A stretch of 64,000 bases of DNA, from positions 124,001-188,000 of the forward strand of contig NZ_JAAOLY010000004.1 of NCBI RefSeq assembly GCF_011601275.1. Direction: 5' to 3'. Both the position numbers and the translations under genes were made by a program. Shown in pieces: positions 43,165 through 52,299 of this stretch (the stretch's first letter is position 1; the number at the start of each line of letters is the position of its first letter). The DNA is from Janthinobacterium lividum. GTDB taxonomy: Bacteria; Pseudomonadota; Gammaproteobacteria; Burkholderiales; Burkholderiaceae_D. A model generated the notes under the pieces. The model saw nothing but the letters and a program-made list of their open reading frames with translations, did not search any database and was not told the origin of the DNA.

Positions 43165-43635
43165 ATGAAACCCATCTACACCCTCGCCGAAGCCCTGGCA
43201 AAAGACCTCAGCCGGGTCATCAAAACCCAGTCCCTCACCCTCGACAGCACCAGGCCCCACATGGGCTTGAAAGGCAGCCACGGCCTGTTCGCCTCTGACG
43301 AGTGGTGGGAAAGCATCAAGGCCGGCCGCATCCAGACGCAAACCGTGACGGGCAGGATCGAGCGCACGTATTTCGCGGGCCAGGATAGCCGGCGCGGCGA
43401 TCAAGTCAACAGTTTTACCTTGCGCCTGGACGATGGCTCGACAGTCGACGAGAGCATCTACACGCACAGCAAGCACGATATCAAGCTGTTCGTGCCTGGC
43501 GCCATGGTGACGATGGTGTATGCGCTGGACGAACTCAAGGCGCAGCCAGCCGCGGATGGCAAGGCCAATGTGGCGCGTATCGTGCTGGAAGGGTACTGCG
43601 TCTTGCCGCCACACCCGCTATCTGCACAGAGTTGA
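43165..43635 (+). CDS. Hypothetical protein
   Basis: 156 residues from the ATG at 43165, soluble, no recognised family. The N-terminal helix (YTLAEALAKDLSRVIKTQ), GSHGLFASDEWWESIKAGRI and a strand-rich C-terminal half are visible. It follows the acetyltransferase by 30 bp and may be co-transcribed. Confidence 0.65.
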   Translation: MKPIYTLAEALAKDLSRVIKTQSLTLDSTRPHMGLKGSHGLFASDEWWESIKAGRIQTQTVTGRIERTYFAGQDSRRGDQVNSFTLRLDDGSTVDESIYTHSKHDIKLFVPGAMVTMVYALDELKAQPAADGKANVARIVLEGYCVLPPHPLSAQS

Positions 43636-43725
43636 CCTCGGACAAATTCTGCACTGGAATTCGTTTGACCTCCCCCCGCACCAGGCCTAGAGTCAACAAG
43701 GAGACTTCAACCGACTGCGTCCCCC

Positions 43726-43929
43726 ATGGCCAAGCCCTTTCCCCTGAATCCCAAGAACCCCGAACGCATCTGCTGGGGTTGCGACAAATATTGCCCGCCG
43801 GATGCCATGCGCTGCGGTAATGGTTCCGAGCGCACGCAGCATCCGATCGAACTGTTTGGGGAGGGCTGGAATGACTGGGGGCTGGCGGCCGCCGACAAGG
43901 CCGACAAGGAGCAGGAGAATAAGCCGTGA
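43726..43929 (+). CDS. DUF3079 domain protein
   Basis: 67 residues. The sequence FPLNPKNPERICWGCDKYCP, then MRCGNGSERTQHPIELFGEG, is the DUF3079 signature found in Proteobacteria; four Cys (CWGC, YC, RC) suggest a small zinc or iron-sulfur binding site. Function not established. High similarity to the family makes the call firm although the gene is tiny. Confidence 0.85.
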   Translation: MAKPFPLNPKNPERICWGCDKYCPPDAMRCGNGSERTQHPIELFGEGWNDWGLAAADKADKEQENKP

Positions 43930-43994
43930 TGGCAACCCCCGCCACGCATTGACCCGCTACAATTTCCCATCGCATCCGCGCCGAGGAAATACTC

Positions 43995-44489
43995 ATGCAA
44001 GAGATACTGTCCCGCTGGCTGGAAAGCAGCGCTGGCGATTGCCCATTCGTCGAACATCCCGCCGTGCACACGATCGCCGAAGCGCTCATCCATGTGGCGG
44101 CCATGCCTGGCCTGATGGTGAAGAATCTGTTCGTGCGCGACGAGAGGGGGCGCCGGCATTTTCTCGTCATCGTGCCTTTCGACAAGCGCGTTGACCTGGC
44201 GGCGCTGGGGTGCTTGTTGCCTGCCAGAAAACTGAGCATGGCTTCGTCCGAACGCCTGCTGCGGCACCTGGGCATCACGCCAGGGGCCGTCAGCCTGTTT
44301 GCGCTGATCCACGACAGCGCGCAGGCGGTGGAACTGGTGCTGGACCAGGCCGTGTGGGACGCTGATTCAGTGCAAGCCCACCCGCTGCGCAACACGGCCA
44401 CGGTGGCGCTGTCGCATGCCACTTTGGTCCGTTTCCTCGCGCATACGGGCCACGTACCCCGCATTCTGGACGTGCCGGCAGCTATTTAA
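43995..44489 (+). CDS. YbaK/ProX-type aminoacyl-tRNA deacylase
   Basis: 164 residues covering a single aminoacyl-tRNA editing domain. It hydrolyses misacylated tRNA, most likely Ala-tRNA(Pro) in the ProXp-ala/PrdX subgroup. Diagnostic parts are FVEHPAVHTIAEA, VKNLFVRDERGRRHFLVIVP (Lys of the active site), LPARKLSMASSERLLRHLGI and TPGAVSLFALIHD, HPLRNTATVAL. Full length compared with about 165-residue homologues. Confidence 0.85.
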   Translation: MQEILSRWLESSAGDCPFVEHPAVHTIAEALIHVAAMPGLMVKNLFVRDERGRRHFLVIVPFDKRVDLAALGCLLPARKLSMASSERLLRHLGITPGAVSLFALIHDSAQAVELVLDQAVWDADSVQAHPLRNTATVALSHATLVRFLAHTGHVPRILDVPAAI

Positions 44490-44499
44490 ATAGCGTCTT

Positions 44500-45726
44500 T
44501 CAATGCCCGCTCACGGGCGCGCCGCCGCTGCGCCGTCCCGGCCGGAAACCGTGTTCGCGGGCAGACCAGGCGACGAGGAACCCCAGCAGCAGCAAGCTCA
44601 CCATCGCCCACGGGAAAGCGTCCGCGCCCCAGGTTTCCAGCAGGGCGCCGCCCACCACGCCCGCGGCCGCAATCGCGCCATTCCACGCCACGACATTCAT
44701 CGACAAGGCCACGTCGGCGCCGCTGCCGGCCGTGTCGGCCAGCGCCGTCTGCAGCAGGGTGGCCGCGCCGCCGAAGCTCAGGCCCCAGACGGCCATGCCC
44801 AGGTAGATCACGGTGGGGATGTGCGACGCGATACCCAGCACGAGGGCCGTCGCGGCGAACACGGCCAGGCTGGCCAGCACGGTGGCGCGCAGGTGGCGCT
44901 CGACCAGCTTGCCCGTGAGCCAGATGCCGGCCATGGCGGCGGTGCCGAACACGAGCAGCACCAGGTCGACTCGCTGTGTCAATCCGGCCGGCGCGACGAA
45001 CGGAGCGATGTAGGTGTAGAGAATGTTGTGCGTCAGCATCCAGGCGATGACGACGGCCAGCACGGGGCGCACGCCCGGCGTCGTGAAGACGCGGCGCAGG
45101 GGCAGGCGTTCATGGACGGACTGGCCCGGGTAGTCGGGCACCTTCGCCAGCACCCAGGCAATCAGGATCAATGTCAGTGCAGAAATGATCCAGAACGCGG
45201 CGCGCCAGCCGACGAGCGAGCCGAGCAGGGTACCCAGCGGCACGCCCAGGGACAGGGCGACGGGGGCGCCCACCATGGCCAGCGCCAAGGCGCGGCCTTG
45301 CTGATGCGGCGCCACCATGCGTCGCGCGTAGCCTGCGAGCAAGCTCCACGCCAGCCCGGCCGCCATGCCGGCAAAGAAGCGGGCCGCAAGGGTCAGCCAG
45401 TAGTGCGACGACAGGGCCGTAACGGTATTGAACACGAGAAAGCCGATGATGGTCAGCAGCAGCACGTTGCGGCGGCGCCAGCCGCGCGTGGCGATGGTGA
45501 GCGGAATGGCCGCCAGCAGGGAGCCGAGCGCGTAGGCCGTGACCATTTGCCCGGCCAGCGCGGCGCTGACGCCGAGGCCCGCGCTGATCTGCGGCAGCAG
45601 GCCGGCGGGCAAGGTTTCCGTGACAATGCAGATAAAACCCGTCATGGCCAGGGCCAGCAGGCCGGCAACGGGGAGGCGGTCGGCCAGCACTGGGCTCGCT
45701 CCGGTAGTGATAGTGGCGTGATTCAC
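44500..45726 (-). CDS. MFS drug-efflux transporter
   Basis: 408 residues with about 12 hydrophobic segments and the family-A pattern for DHA1 transporters (sugar efflux/AraJ-like): ICIVTETLPAGLLPQISAGL in helix 1, GLAWSLLAGYARRMVAP after helix 4, and GAPVALSLGVPLGTLLG in helix 5. It exports small molecules by proton antiport; the drug is unknown. The GTG at 45726 has AAGGAA upstream and gives the normal length. Divergent from a TetR gene, its probable repressor. Confidence 0.9.
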   Translation of the reverse strand: MNHATITTGASPVLADRLPVAGLLALAMTGFICIVTETLPAGLLPQISAGLGVSAALAGQMVTAYALGSLLAAIPLTIATRGWRRRNVLLLTIIGFLVFNTVTALSSHYWLTLAARFFAGMAAGLAWSLLAGYARRMVAPHQQGRALALAMVGAPVALSLGVPLGTLLGSLVGWRAAFWIISALTLILIAWVLAKVPDYPGQSVHERLPLRRVFTTPGVRPVLAVVIAWMLTHNILYTYIAPFVAPAGLTQRVDLVLLVFGTAAMAGIWLTGKLVERHLRATVLASLAVFAATALVLGIASHIPTVIYLGMAVWGLSFGGAATLLQTALADTAGSGADVALSMNVVAWNGAIAAAGVVGGALLETWGADAFPWAMVSLLLLGFLVAWSAREHGFRPGRRSGGAPVSGH

Positions 45727-45778
45727 GGCAAACTTCCTTGTAAAGTAATCGGGCGCAGGAAACCCACGACCGTTGTAG

Positions 45779-45815
45779 CGGTATATATGTATCGATCGGT
45801 ATAAATATAGGCGAT
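45779..45815. promoter_or_regulatory. Candidate operator between tetR-like and MFS genes
   Basis: An AT-rich pair of direct repeats, CGGTATATATGTAT at 45779 and CGGTATAAATATAG at 45797 (18-bp period), with ATCGAT dyad between them, in the 165-bp divergent spacer. This is the natural binding place for the divergent TetR-family regulator. The exact operator is inference. Confidence 0.4.
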
Positions 45816-45891
45816 GGCGCGTCGCGTTGTCAACGACTTCTGTATCGAGTAGTATGTAAGTAGCGTGTAAGCAGATGAGAAGGAGCGATGG

Positions 45892-46509
45892 ATGGCGCAA
45901 ATGGGACGGCCGCGCACGTTCGACCGGCAGGCAGCGGTGGAACAGGCCATGTTTTTATTCTGGCAGCAAGGGTATGAATCGACGTCCTTGAGCCAGCTCA
46001 AGGCGAGCCTGGGCGGCGGCATTTCCGCGCCCAGCTTTTATGCGGCGTTCGGTTCGAAGGAAGCGTTGTTCCGCGAGGCGGCGCGATGCTATCTGGACAC
46101 GTTTGCCCGCGTGACGGAATGCCTGTGGGACGATGGCCTGGCGCCGCGCGCGGCCATTGAGCAGGCCTTGCGCCAGTCGGCCCGCATGCAGTCCGATGCG
46201 GGACATCCGCCTGGCTGCATGGTGGCGCTCGGCTGCATGAGTGCGCCGACGGCCGAGCATGCGGCCGTGGCCGCGCCCCTCACGGCTTCGCGCGCCCGCA
46301 CGCGCGCCGGCTTTGTGTACTGCGTCAAGCGGGGCATGGCCAGCGGCGAATTGCCAGCAGATACGGATGCAGTGGCGCTGGCGTCCGTCTTCGACAGCTT
46401 TTTATCGGGCGTGGCGATCCAGGCCCGCGATGGGGTAGGCTACGCCGTGTTTGACTCTGCAATTACGCAGGTGATGCGCGTGTGGGATGCCAACCGCTTG
46501 ACCGCCTAG
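45892..46509 (+). CDS. TetR/AcrR-family regulator
   Basis: 205 residues. The N-terminal HTH (RPRTFDRQAAVEQAMFLFWQ, STSLSQLKASLGGGISAPSF, YAAFGSKEALFREAA) is that of the TetR family, AefR-like C-terminal subtype (CMVALGCMSAPTAEHAA). Likely a ligand-responsive repressor of the divergent MFS pump and of itself. Its stop overlaps the stop of the convergent acetyltransferase by 4 bp. Confidence 0.92.
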   Translation: MAQMGRPRTFDRQAAVEQAMFLFWQQGYESTSLSQLKASLGGGISAPSFYAAFGSKEALFREAARCYLDTFARVTECLWDDGLAPRAAIEQALRQSARMQSDAGHPPGCMVALGCMSAPTAEHAAVAAPLTASRARTRAGFVYCVKRGMASGELPADTDAVALASVFDSFLSGVAIQARDGVGYAVFDSAITQVMRVWDANRLTA

Positions 46510-46976
46510 GCGGTAAAGTGAAACTCCAGCACGTCGTCGCCATACTTGTCCGTCTCGCCCGTCGCCGTCCAGCCCAGGTAGCGGTAAAAGCCGTAGGAGC
46601 GCGAGGCGGGGTCGCAGGAGCAGCCGAGGAACAGCCGTTGGTGGCCTTGTGCGCGCAACTCCGTCATCACCAGTTCCAGCAAGGTCTTGCCGATGCCTAA
46701 GCCTTCGAATTCCGGTAGCAGGGCCAGGACGATGATTTCGCCCGTGTCGCGCTCGCCAAAGCAGTAGCCGACCAGCTGGCCGTCGTGATGGCAGACTTGG
46801 CCAGGCAGGCTGCCTGAACGCATCATTTCCGCCCAGGTGTCGGCCGTGATACCCACTTCCGCCAGGCGTTCCTCGGGGATGGCGTTTTGCCGCGTCTTGC
46901 CGCGCAATGCGATGAAGGCCGGGGTATCTTCCGCCTTGGCTGCATGGAAAGTAATCGATGCTGGGTGTGTCGTCAT
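46506..46976 (-). CDS. GNAT-family N-acetyltransferase
   Basis: 156 residues with a complete GNAT core: VCHHDGQLVGYCFGERDTGE, IIVLALLPEFEGLGIGKTLL (CoA loop EGLGIGK), LFLGCSCDPASRSYGFYRYL. The YGFYRYLGW motif resembles enzymes that acetylate small amines or peptides, but the substrate is unknown. Single gene, convergent with tetR. Confidence 0.9.
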   Translation of the reverse strand: MTTHPASITFHAAKAEDTPAFIALRGKTRQNAIPEERLAEVGITADTWAEMMRSGSLPGQVCHHDGQLVGYCFGERDTGEIIVLALLPEFEGLGIGKTLLELVMTELRAQGHQRLFLGCSCDPASRSYGFYRYLGWTATGETDKYGDDVLEFHFTA

Positions 46977-47009
46977 GTGTTGTTCGATGGTGTCGGATAG
47001 TGGATAAGA

Positions 47010-47669
47010 TTATTCCCAGGATTTGCGCATGGTTTGCGCTTGGCGCTGCCAGTCAACTACATTTTTCTTTTCGATGGCCTGCTGGCCGGGATTGCCGCTA
47101 TCGATGATTTCATCCTTGACGATGATCAAATCGTTTTTTTCATTCAAGCGATATTCCCGATAGCGCTCGCAATCCTGTTCGCGCCGGGCGACGGTGATTA
47201 ACTTGTTCGCCTGCCATTGATAGCTGTCTTCATAAAAACATTGCGCCGCGCAGCCGCAATTGGGGATGCCGCCTTCGATTCCTTGACCGGTGATGCTGAT
47301 ATCCAGATTCGGAATGGCAGATAATGGCTTGTTGAAACGGTATTGCTTCGCCGGCGCATCCCACAGCCACACATCGGAGCATCGGATGCGCCCCTGGCTA
47401 TCCGTGTAGCCGGTCACCCACAGGTCGGCGTGGCCGTCGAAATTCATGTCGACCAGCAGCGCGTGCAAATTGCCCGTGCCGCTGCTGCTGCAACTGCCAT
47501 GGATCCACTGCTTGCCGGCTTTCAGCTGGTAGGTCTGTTTTTCATCGTGATTCACATAACGGATATCGGCCGCTTGCCGTACTTTGCCTGTCGCGGCTTT
47601 CTCCAGATGCAAGGTGCCGCCATAAACCGTGGTGGAAATCAGGGATAAAAGCAGAGCAATCAGTTTCAT
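47010..47669 (-). CDS. XAC2610-like exported protein
   Basis: 219 residues with a signal peptide (LIALLLSLISTTVYG) and a VDMNFDGHADLWVTGYTDS segment like FG-GAP/calcium-binding repeats, as in XAC2610-related proteins. Several Cys (CSSSG, CSDVW, CGCAAQCF, DCERY) are expected to form disulfides in the periplasm. Role unknown. Monocistronic. Confidence 0.7.
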   Translation of the reverse strand: MKLIALLLSLISTTVYGGTLHLEKAATGKVRQAADIRYVNHDEKQTYQLKAGKQWIHGSCSSSGTGNLHALLVDMNFDGHADLWVTGYTDSQGRIRCSDVWLWDAPAKQYRFNKPLSAIPNLDISITGQGIEGGIPNCGCAAQCFYEDSYQWQANKLITVARREQDCERYREYRLNEKNDLIIVKDEIIDSGNPGQQAIEKKNVVDWQRQAQTMRKSWE

Positions 47670-47834
47670 GGCGATATTCTTGGGCGGGTATTGGGGAGCA
47701 ATGCCCCGATTGCATCAGGCGGAGAGTGATCATACTGCATGATTTCGTTAATGCGCCACACCGTTTCCTATCGTGCATTCTGCGCGGAACAGTGCTGTGT
47801 ACAATGCCAAAAAATCTCCGAACAAGGAATTCTG

Positions 47835-48491
47835 ATGACATCCTCTCCCGAATCGTTGAATGAAGCGGGCATCCTCGCTTATAACGATAATAATCATGCC
47901 GAGGCGTTCAGGCAATTCGACGCGGCCGCGCGCACCGGCGATCCGGCCGGCCAGCATTTATTGGCCAGCCTGTATTACCAGGGCCATGGCGTGACGCAAG
48001 ACTTGCCAAAAGCGGTGGAATTGTTCACGGCCGCCGCGCAAGCGGGTTTTCCGCCGTCGCTGGCCAACCTGGCCCTGATGTATGCGAGCGGCGATGGCGT
48101 CGCGCAAGATACGGCGCAAGCGCTCGCGTATGGCCGCCAGGCGGCCGAGGCGGGCGATGGCCAGTCGCAATTCAATCTGGCTCAGGCTTACCGCAAGGGC
48201 GACGGCGTGCCGCAAGACTATGCCGAGGCGGCGTTCTGGTACAAGCAGGCGGCCGAGGCCGGCTCCCTGTCGGCGCAGAATGAATACGGCTTGCTGTACG
48301 CGCAAGGGCAGGGCGTGGAACTCGATTACGTGCAGGCGTATGCGTGGATCGCCATGCCGGCCGAGGCGGGCAGTACGCAATCGATCAAGAACCGCGACCA
48401 GTTGCTGGAAATCCTTACGCCCTCACAGCAGCAGGCGGCGCGTGCGCTGGCGGCCGAGTATGCGGCGCAGTATGGCGTCAATCCCCACTAG
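47835..48491 (+). CDS. Sel1-repeat (TPR-like) protein
   Basis: 218 residues from the ATG at 47835 (AAGGAATTCTG upstream; the in-frame extension to 47739 is unsupported). Five Sel1-like repeats of about 36 residues are visible, each with the A-x-x-LA-x-MYxxGxGVxQD pattern (LLASLYYQGHGVTQD, NLALMYASGDGVAQD, NLAQAYRKGDGVPQD). Such solenoids mediate protein-protein contacts. No signal peptide. Its stop overlaps the stop of rnz by 14 bp on the opposite strand. Confidence 0.88.
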   Translation: MTSSPESLNEAGILAYNDNNHAEAFRQFDAAARTGDPAGQHLLASLYYQGHGVTQDLPKAVELFTAAAQAGFPPSLANLALMYASGDGVAQDTAQALAYGRQAAEAGDGQSQFNLAQAYRKGDGVPQDYAEAAFWYKQAAEAGSLSAQNEYGLLYAQGQGVELDYVQAYAWIAMPAEAGSTQSIKNRDQLLEILTPSQQQAARALAAEYAAQYGVNPH

Positions 48492-49455
48492 ATTTCTTTG
48501 CCGGCAGCTTGCTGAGCTCGCCGGTCGCATCGAGCTCGTAGCTGTCGAAATCGCGCGCCAGGAACAGTTTGCCTGAGTAATGCAGCCGGGCTTCCGCTTC
48601 CAGTTCGGCCATGCCGTCCGCATTGTGATAGCGGGCGCTGAAGTGGGTGAGGATCAGGTTCGGCAAGCGCGCCGTTTCGGCGAACTGCGCCACGCGCTGC
48701 ACGGAACTGTGCGTGGGACCGGGGCCCACTTTCTGCAGCATTGCTTCCGTGTAGGTGGCTTCATGCACGAGCAGTTGCGCACCGGCACAGGCGTCCGCCA
48801 GCAACGACGGCGTGTCGTTGTCGCCGCCGATCACTACCGTGGCGCGCTGCGTTTCCGTCTGGCGGAAAGCGCCGGCCGCTAGTACCGTGCCATCGTCCAG
48901 GATCGCATCCTGGCCCGCCTGCAACAGTCCCCAGGCGGGGCCAGGGGGCACGCCGGCGGCCAGCAGGGCCGGTTTGTCCAGCTTCCATCTGCTCGTTTCC
49001 AGCGCAAAACGGTAGCCCACGCTTGGCGCCCGGTGCGACAGCGCATGGCGTGAAATGGTCAAGTCCGCTGCCGCATGCACGACCGGCGCGCTGTCCACAT
49101 CGATGTGGATCAGCGGGTACGTCAGGAACAGTTCCGTGTGCAGCAAGGTTGCGTCGATCCATGCCTTGATGGCGGCCGGGGCGATCAGCAGCAAGGGCTT
49201 CTTGCGCCCCGTCATCGAGGCGCTGGCCAGCAAGCCCGGCAGCCCATAGCTGTGGTCGCCATGCACGTGGGTGATGCAGATGCCCACCAGGTCGTGCACG
49301 GACAGGGGAATACGCTGCAGCCGGTGCTGCGTCGCTTCGCCGCAATCGATCATCCACCAGTCGCGGTTGTGCGTCGTTTGCAGGGCCAGCGACGTGACGT
49401 TGCGGTGGCGCGTGGGCACGCCGGAAGACGTGCCGAGAAAAGTCAGTTTGAACAT
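48478..49455 (-). CDS. rnz: Ribonuclease Z
   Basis: 325 residues from the ATG at 49455. Metallo-beta-lactamase fold enzyme that removes 3' trailers from tRNA precursors. The zinc motif HVHGDHSYGLPGLL, the N-terminal FLGTSSGVPTRHRNVTSLAL, later LLVHEATYTEAML and ILTHFSARYH are all present. It is the last gene of a six-gene minus-strand run, 7 bp after fdhD. The longer frame upstream is not real. Confidence 0.93.
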   Translation of the reverse strand: MFKLTFLGTSSGVPTRHRNVTSLALQTTHNRDWWMIDCGEATQHRLQRIPLSVHDLVGICITHVHGDHSYGLPGLLASASMTGRKKPLLLIAPAAIKAWIDATLLHTELFLTYPLIHIDVDSAPVVHAAADLTISRHALSHRAPSVGYRFALETSRWKLDKPALLAAGVPPGPAWGLLQAGQDAILDDGTVLAAGAFRQTETQRATVVIGGDNDTPSLLADACAGAQLLVHEATYTEAMLQKVGPGPTHSSVQRVAQFAETARLPNLILTHFSARYHNADGMAELEAEARLHYSGKLFLARDFDSYELDATGELSKLPAKKSSGD

Positions 49456-49462
49456 GGGCGCA

Positions 49463-50326
49463 TTATGCGGCAGGGCGGCGGATTTGTGCAGTATCAAGGC
49501 AACTTGCCTGCGTCGTGTAGTCGACAAAGCCGTCGCGGCGGCAAAAGCTGGCCAGCTGCATGCCGGCCTGGCGCGCGATGCGGATGGCCAGCGAGGTGGG
49601 CGCCGAGATGGTGGCGACGAGCCCGATATGCATGCGCGCCGACTTGCGCACCAGTTCATAGCTGGCGCGGCTGGACAGGAAGACGAAGCCGTCGTGCATG
49701 GCGATGCGGTGCAGCGCCAGGTAGCCGATCAGTTTATCGAGGCCGTTATGCCGGCCCACGTCCTCGAATACTTTCACGATGGCGCCCTCGGCCGTGCACC
49801 AGGCGGCCGCGTGCACGCCGCCCGTCTTGTGCATCAGCTCCTGGTACGGCAGCAGTTCGCGCGCGGCGCGCCCGAGGATGGCGCTGCTGGTGACCAGCGG
49901 CGGCAACGGCTGCGTGATCTTTTCCGGCACCAGGTCCAGCAGGGCCAGGCTTTCGATGCCGCACACGCCGCAGCCCGTGCGTCCGGTCAGCGCGCGGCGA
50001 CGGGTCTTGAGCTTGATCAAATCCGGCTGCGCGATGGTCAGCCGCACTTCCGCGCTGTCCTCGCCGCAGCACACATCGAGGTCGTAGATGTCGCGCACGC
50101 TGCCGACGATGCCTTCGGTCAAGGTAAAGCCGACGGCGAATTCCTCGAGGTCGCGCGGCGTGGCCATCATTACCGCGTGGGCGATGCCGTTGTAGACGAG
50201 GGCCACGGGGTATTCCTCGGCCACCAGGTCGTGGCCCGCCGTGGCCACGCCGGCCTGATGGCGCACCATGGGAACTTCCAGGTAACCATCGCGTTCGATG
50301 GTGGTGATGCCAATATCGCATTCCAT
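49463..50326 (-). CDS. fdhD: Formate dehydrogenase accessory sulfurtransferase FdhD
   Basis: 287 residues from the ATG at 50326 (GGAGG upstream). FdhD transfers sulfur to the molybdenum cofactor so that formate dehydrogenase becomes active; the two loop cysteines C119 and C122 (CGVC) are present, as are DLVAEEYPVALVYNG and the TGGVHAAAW and GRHNGLDKLIG motifs. Downstream in the same operon as a molybdopterin oxidoreductase that is its probable client. Confidence 0.94.
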   Translation of the reverse strand: MECDIGITTIERDGYLEVPMVRHQAGVATAGHDLVAEEYPVALVYNGIAHAVMMATPRDLEEFAVGFTLTEGIVGSVRDIYDLDVCCGEDSAEVRLTIAQPDLIKLKTRRRALTGRTGCGVCGIESLALLDLVPEKITQPLPPLVTSSAILGRAARELLPYQELMHKTGGVHAAAWCTAEGAIVKVFEDVGRHNGLDKLIGYLALHRIAMHDGFVFLSSRASYELVRKSARMHIGLVATISAPTSLAIRIARQAGMQLASFCRRDGFVDYTTQASCLDTAQIRRPAA

Positions 50327-50340
50327 GATTTTTCCTCCGG

Positions 50341-51261
50341 TTAATCGATCTGATAGCGCGGGCAGGGCCGTATCGAGGGCGGCAGCGGGTCGCCGTTCAA
50401 TTCCAGCAGCGAGCGTTCCGTTTCGCGCGTCATGGCGTTCAGTGCCAGGCAGTTGGGCGCCAGGCCGAACGGTTCGGCGATCTGCTGCGCGATGGCTTCC
50501 AGCGCAAACAGGGTGTAGGCAACAAAGACGGAAATGAGGGGCGTGGCCACGCCGATGGCGTCCACCAGGCCCAACGGCAGCAAGAAACAGTACATATAGA
50601 CGGTGCGGTGCACCAGCACGCCGTACGGATACGGGATCGGCGTGTTCTTGATGCGCTCGCAGCCGGCCACGGTGGCGGCCAGGTCGTTGAGCTGGGTGTC
50701 GAGCATCCACAGCAGCTGCGTCTGGGCCGGCTGGCGCTGCACGGCGTCGTACAGCATGGCGCGTACGGAATGGAGAAGGGCGACGGGCTTGAAGGCGATG
50801 CCCTGCAGGCGTTGCATTTCCTCGGCCGGCAGGTAGCGCGCCAGGTCTTGCTGCGCATCCGTCTGGCGCAGCTGGTGCTTGAGCGCATAAACGAAGGCGA
50901 TCAGGCGGCGCAGCAGCAACTCGCGGTCCAGGTCGCTCGTTTCCTGCGGCAGATACGTGAGCGCCTGCGAAGCCAGGGCTCGCGCGGCGATCAGCAATTG
51001 CCCCCAGATATGCCGCGCCTCGACAAAGCGCGCATAGCTGGCGTTGTTGCGAAAGCCGAGGAAGATTGCCAGGCTGATGCCGACCATGGGAAACGGCGCC
51101 GTATCGAGCGGGATCTTGACGCCGAAGATACGGCCATCCGTCAGCAAGGCCAGCGAACTGACGACCAGCATCAGCAGCAATTGCGGAATGATGGCTTGCA
51201 GCACCGAGCCATCCCAGACGAACAGCATGCGGAACCAGTTGGTGGTGGGGCGAATGATCAT
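50341..51261 (-). CDS. Bestrophin-family chloride channel-like protein
   Basis: 306 residues with about four transmembrane helices (about 20-45, 60-75, 215-235, 240-260) and the bestrophin/UPF0187 layout: IIRPTTNWFRMLFVWDGSVL start, FRNNASYARFVEARHIWGQL, PYPYGVLVHRTVYMYCFLLP. Bacterial members form pentameric anion or cation channels. It lies inside the oxidoreductase-cyd-fdhD run, with 27-bp and 14-bp gaps, so its role may be tied to charge or pH balance; inference. Confidence 0.88.
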   Translation of the reverse strand: MIIRPTTNWFRMLFVWDGSVLQAIIPQLLLMLVVSSLALLTDGRIFGVKIPLDTAPFPMVGISLAIFLGFRNNASYARFVEARHIWGQLLIAARALASQALTYLPQETSDLDRELLLRRLIAFVYALKHQLRQTDAQQDLARYLPAEEMQRLQGIAFKPVALLHSVRAMLYDAVQRQPAQTQLLWMLDTQLNDLAATVAGCERIKNTPIPYPYGVLVHRTVYMYCFLLPLGLVDAIGVATPLISVFVAYTLFALEAIAQQIAEPFGLAPNCLALNAMTRETERSLLELNGDPLPPSIRPCPRYQID

Positions 51262-51288
51262 GATGGAAGACGCATGCCGTGATGCCGG

Positions 51289-52269
51289 TTAATGTTTCCG
51301 GGGCACGACTTTGCCCTCGAAGACGTAGTATTGGAACAGGTTGTAGCCGACCATGATCGGCAACATGGAACCCATGCCGATGAGCATGAAGATCAGGGTC
51401 GGTTCATCCGAGGCGGCCGCCGCGATGCTCAGCTTGCCCGGCACGAGGTCGGGGAAAAAGCTGATGGCCAGGCCCGCGAACGAGGCCAGGAACAGCACGA
51501 TGGCGCCGCGGAACGGGCCGCGCACGCCGTTCACATGCACGGCCCACAGGATGTAAATAAAAGCGCTGGCGGCGATGGCGGCCAGGGCCAGCAGCACGCC
51601 GAACACGCCCGGCTGCGCCCAGCGGTCGTGGCCGATGGCGCTGAAGACCATGGTGCCGGCCGACAGCACGATGGCGGCCGCGACCGTCGCCAGCACGCTG
51701 GCCGTCGCATAGCGGCGCGCCGCCGCTTCCAGCTGGCCGCCCGTTTTCTTGATCAGATAAGTGCTGCCCAGCAGGCAATAGCCTGCCACCACGCCCAGCG
51801 CCGTGCACGCCGTGAAGATGCCGCTCAGCCAGCCCGGCTGCAAACCCGTGATGACTTCGCCCAGCACCACGCCTTGCGCCACGGCCGCCAGCAGGCTGCC
51901 CACGCCGAAGACCAGGTCCCACTGGCGCTTCTTGCCGGCTGCATGGCGGAACTCGATCGAGGCGCCGCGCATGATCAGGCTGGCGATCAGCAGCATGATG
52001 GGGATGTACAGCTGTTCCAGCAAGGTGGCGTAGGCGCTGGGGAAGGCGCCGAACAGGGCGCCTCCCACCACCACCAGCCAGGTTTCGTTGGCGTCCCACA
52101 CGTGCTCGATGGACTGGAAGATCAGGTTGCGTTCCTGCTCGCGGCGGGTAAACAGGCTGAGGATGCCCACGCCCAGGTCGAAACCGTCCGTGACCACGTA
52201 AAAGATCAGCATCAGGCCGATCAGGCCGAACCAGGCATTGCCCAGCATGGCGTGCGAATTCATCTCCAT
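51289..52269 (-). CDS. cydB: Cytochrome bd-type (CIO) oxidase subunit II
   Basis: 326 residues, about eight transmembrane helices. Subunit II stabilises the haem subunit of the quinol:O2 oxidase. WFGLIGLMLIFYVVTDGFDLGVGIL and HVWDANETWLVVVGGALFGAFP are diagnostic of CydB. The pair with the short-Q-loop subunit I points to the cyanide-insensitive subtype. Starts 30 bp after cydA. Confidence 0.94.
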   Translation of the reverse strand: MEMNSHAMLGNAWFGLIGLMLIFYVVTDGFDLGVGILSLFTRREQERNLIFQSIEHVWDANETWLVVVGGALFGAFPSAYATLLEQLYIPIMLLIASLIMRGASIEFRHAAGKKRQWDLVFGVGSLLAAVAQGVVLGEVITGLQPGWLSGIFTACTALGVVAGYCLLGSTYLIKKTGGQLEAAARRYATASVLATVAAAIVLSAGTMVFSAIGHDRWAQPGVFGVLLALAAIAASAFIYILWAVHVNGVRGPFRGAIVLFLASFAGLAISFFPDLVPGKLSIAAAASDEPTLIFMLIGMGSMLPIMVGYNLFQYYVFEGKVVPRKH

Positions 52270-52299
52270 TACAAACTCCTTGATTGGTAGCGGCGCATT

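Noticed and set aside
44503..45804. 433-codon frame opposite the MFS transporter
   Set aside because: Antisense shadow with low-complexity Arg/Gln/Gly content; the transporter frame has clear membrane helices.
49463..50710. 415-codon version of FdhD extending into the bestrophin gene
   Set aside because: The part upstream of 50326 is out-of-frame bestrophin sequence; ATG 50326 has a good ribosome site and family length.
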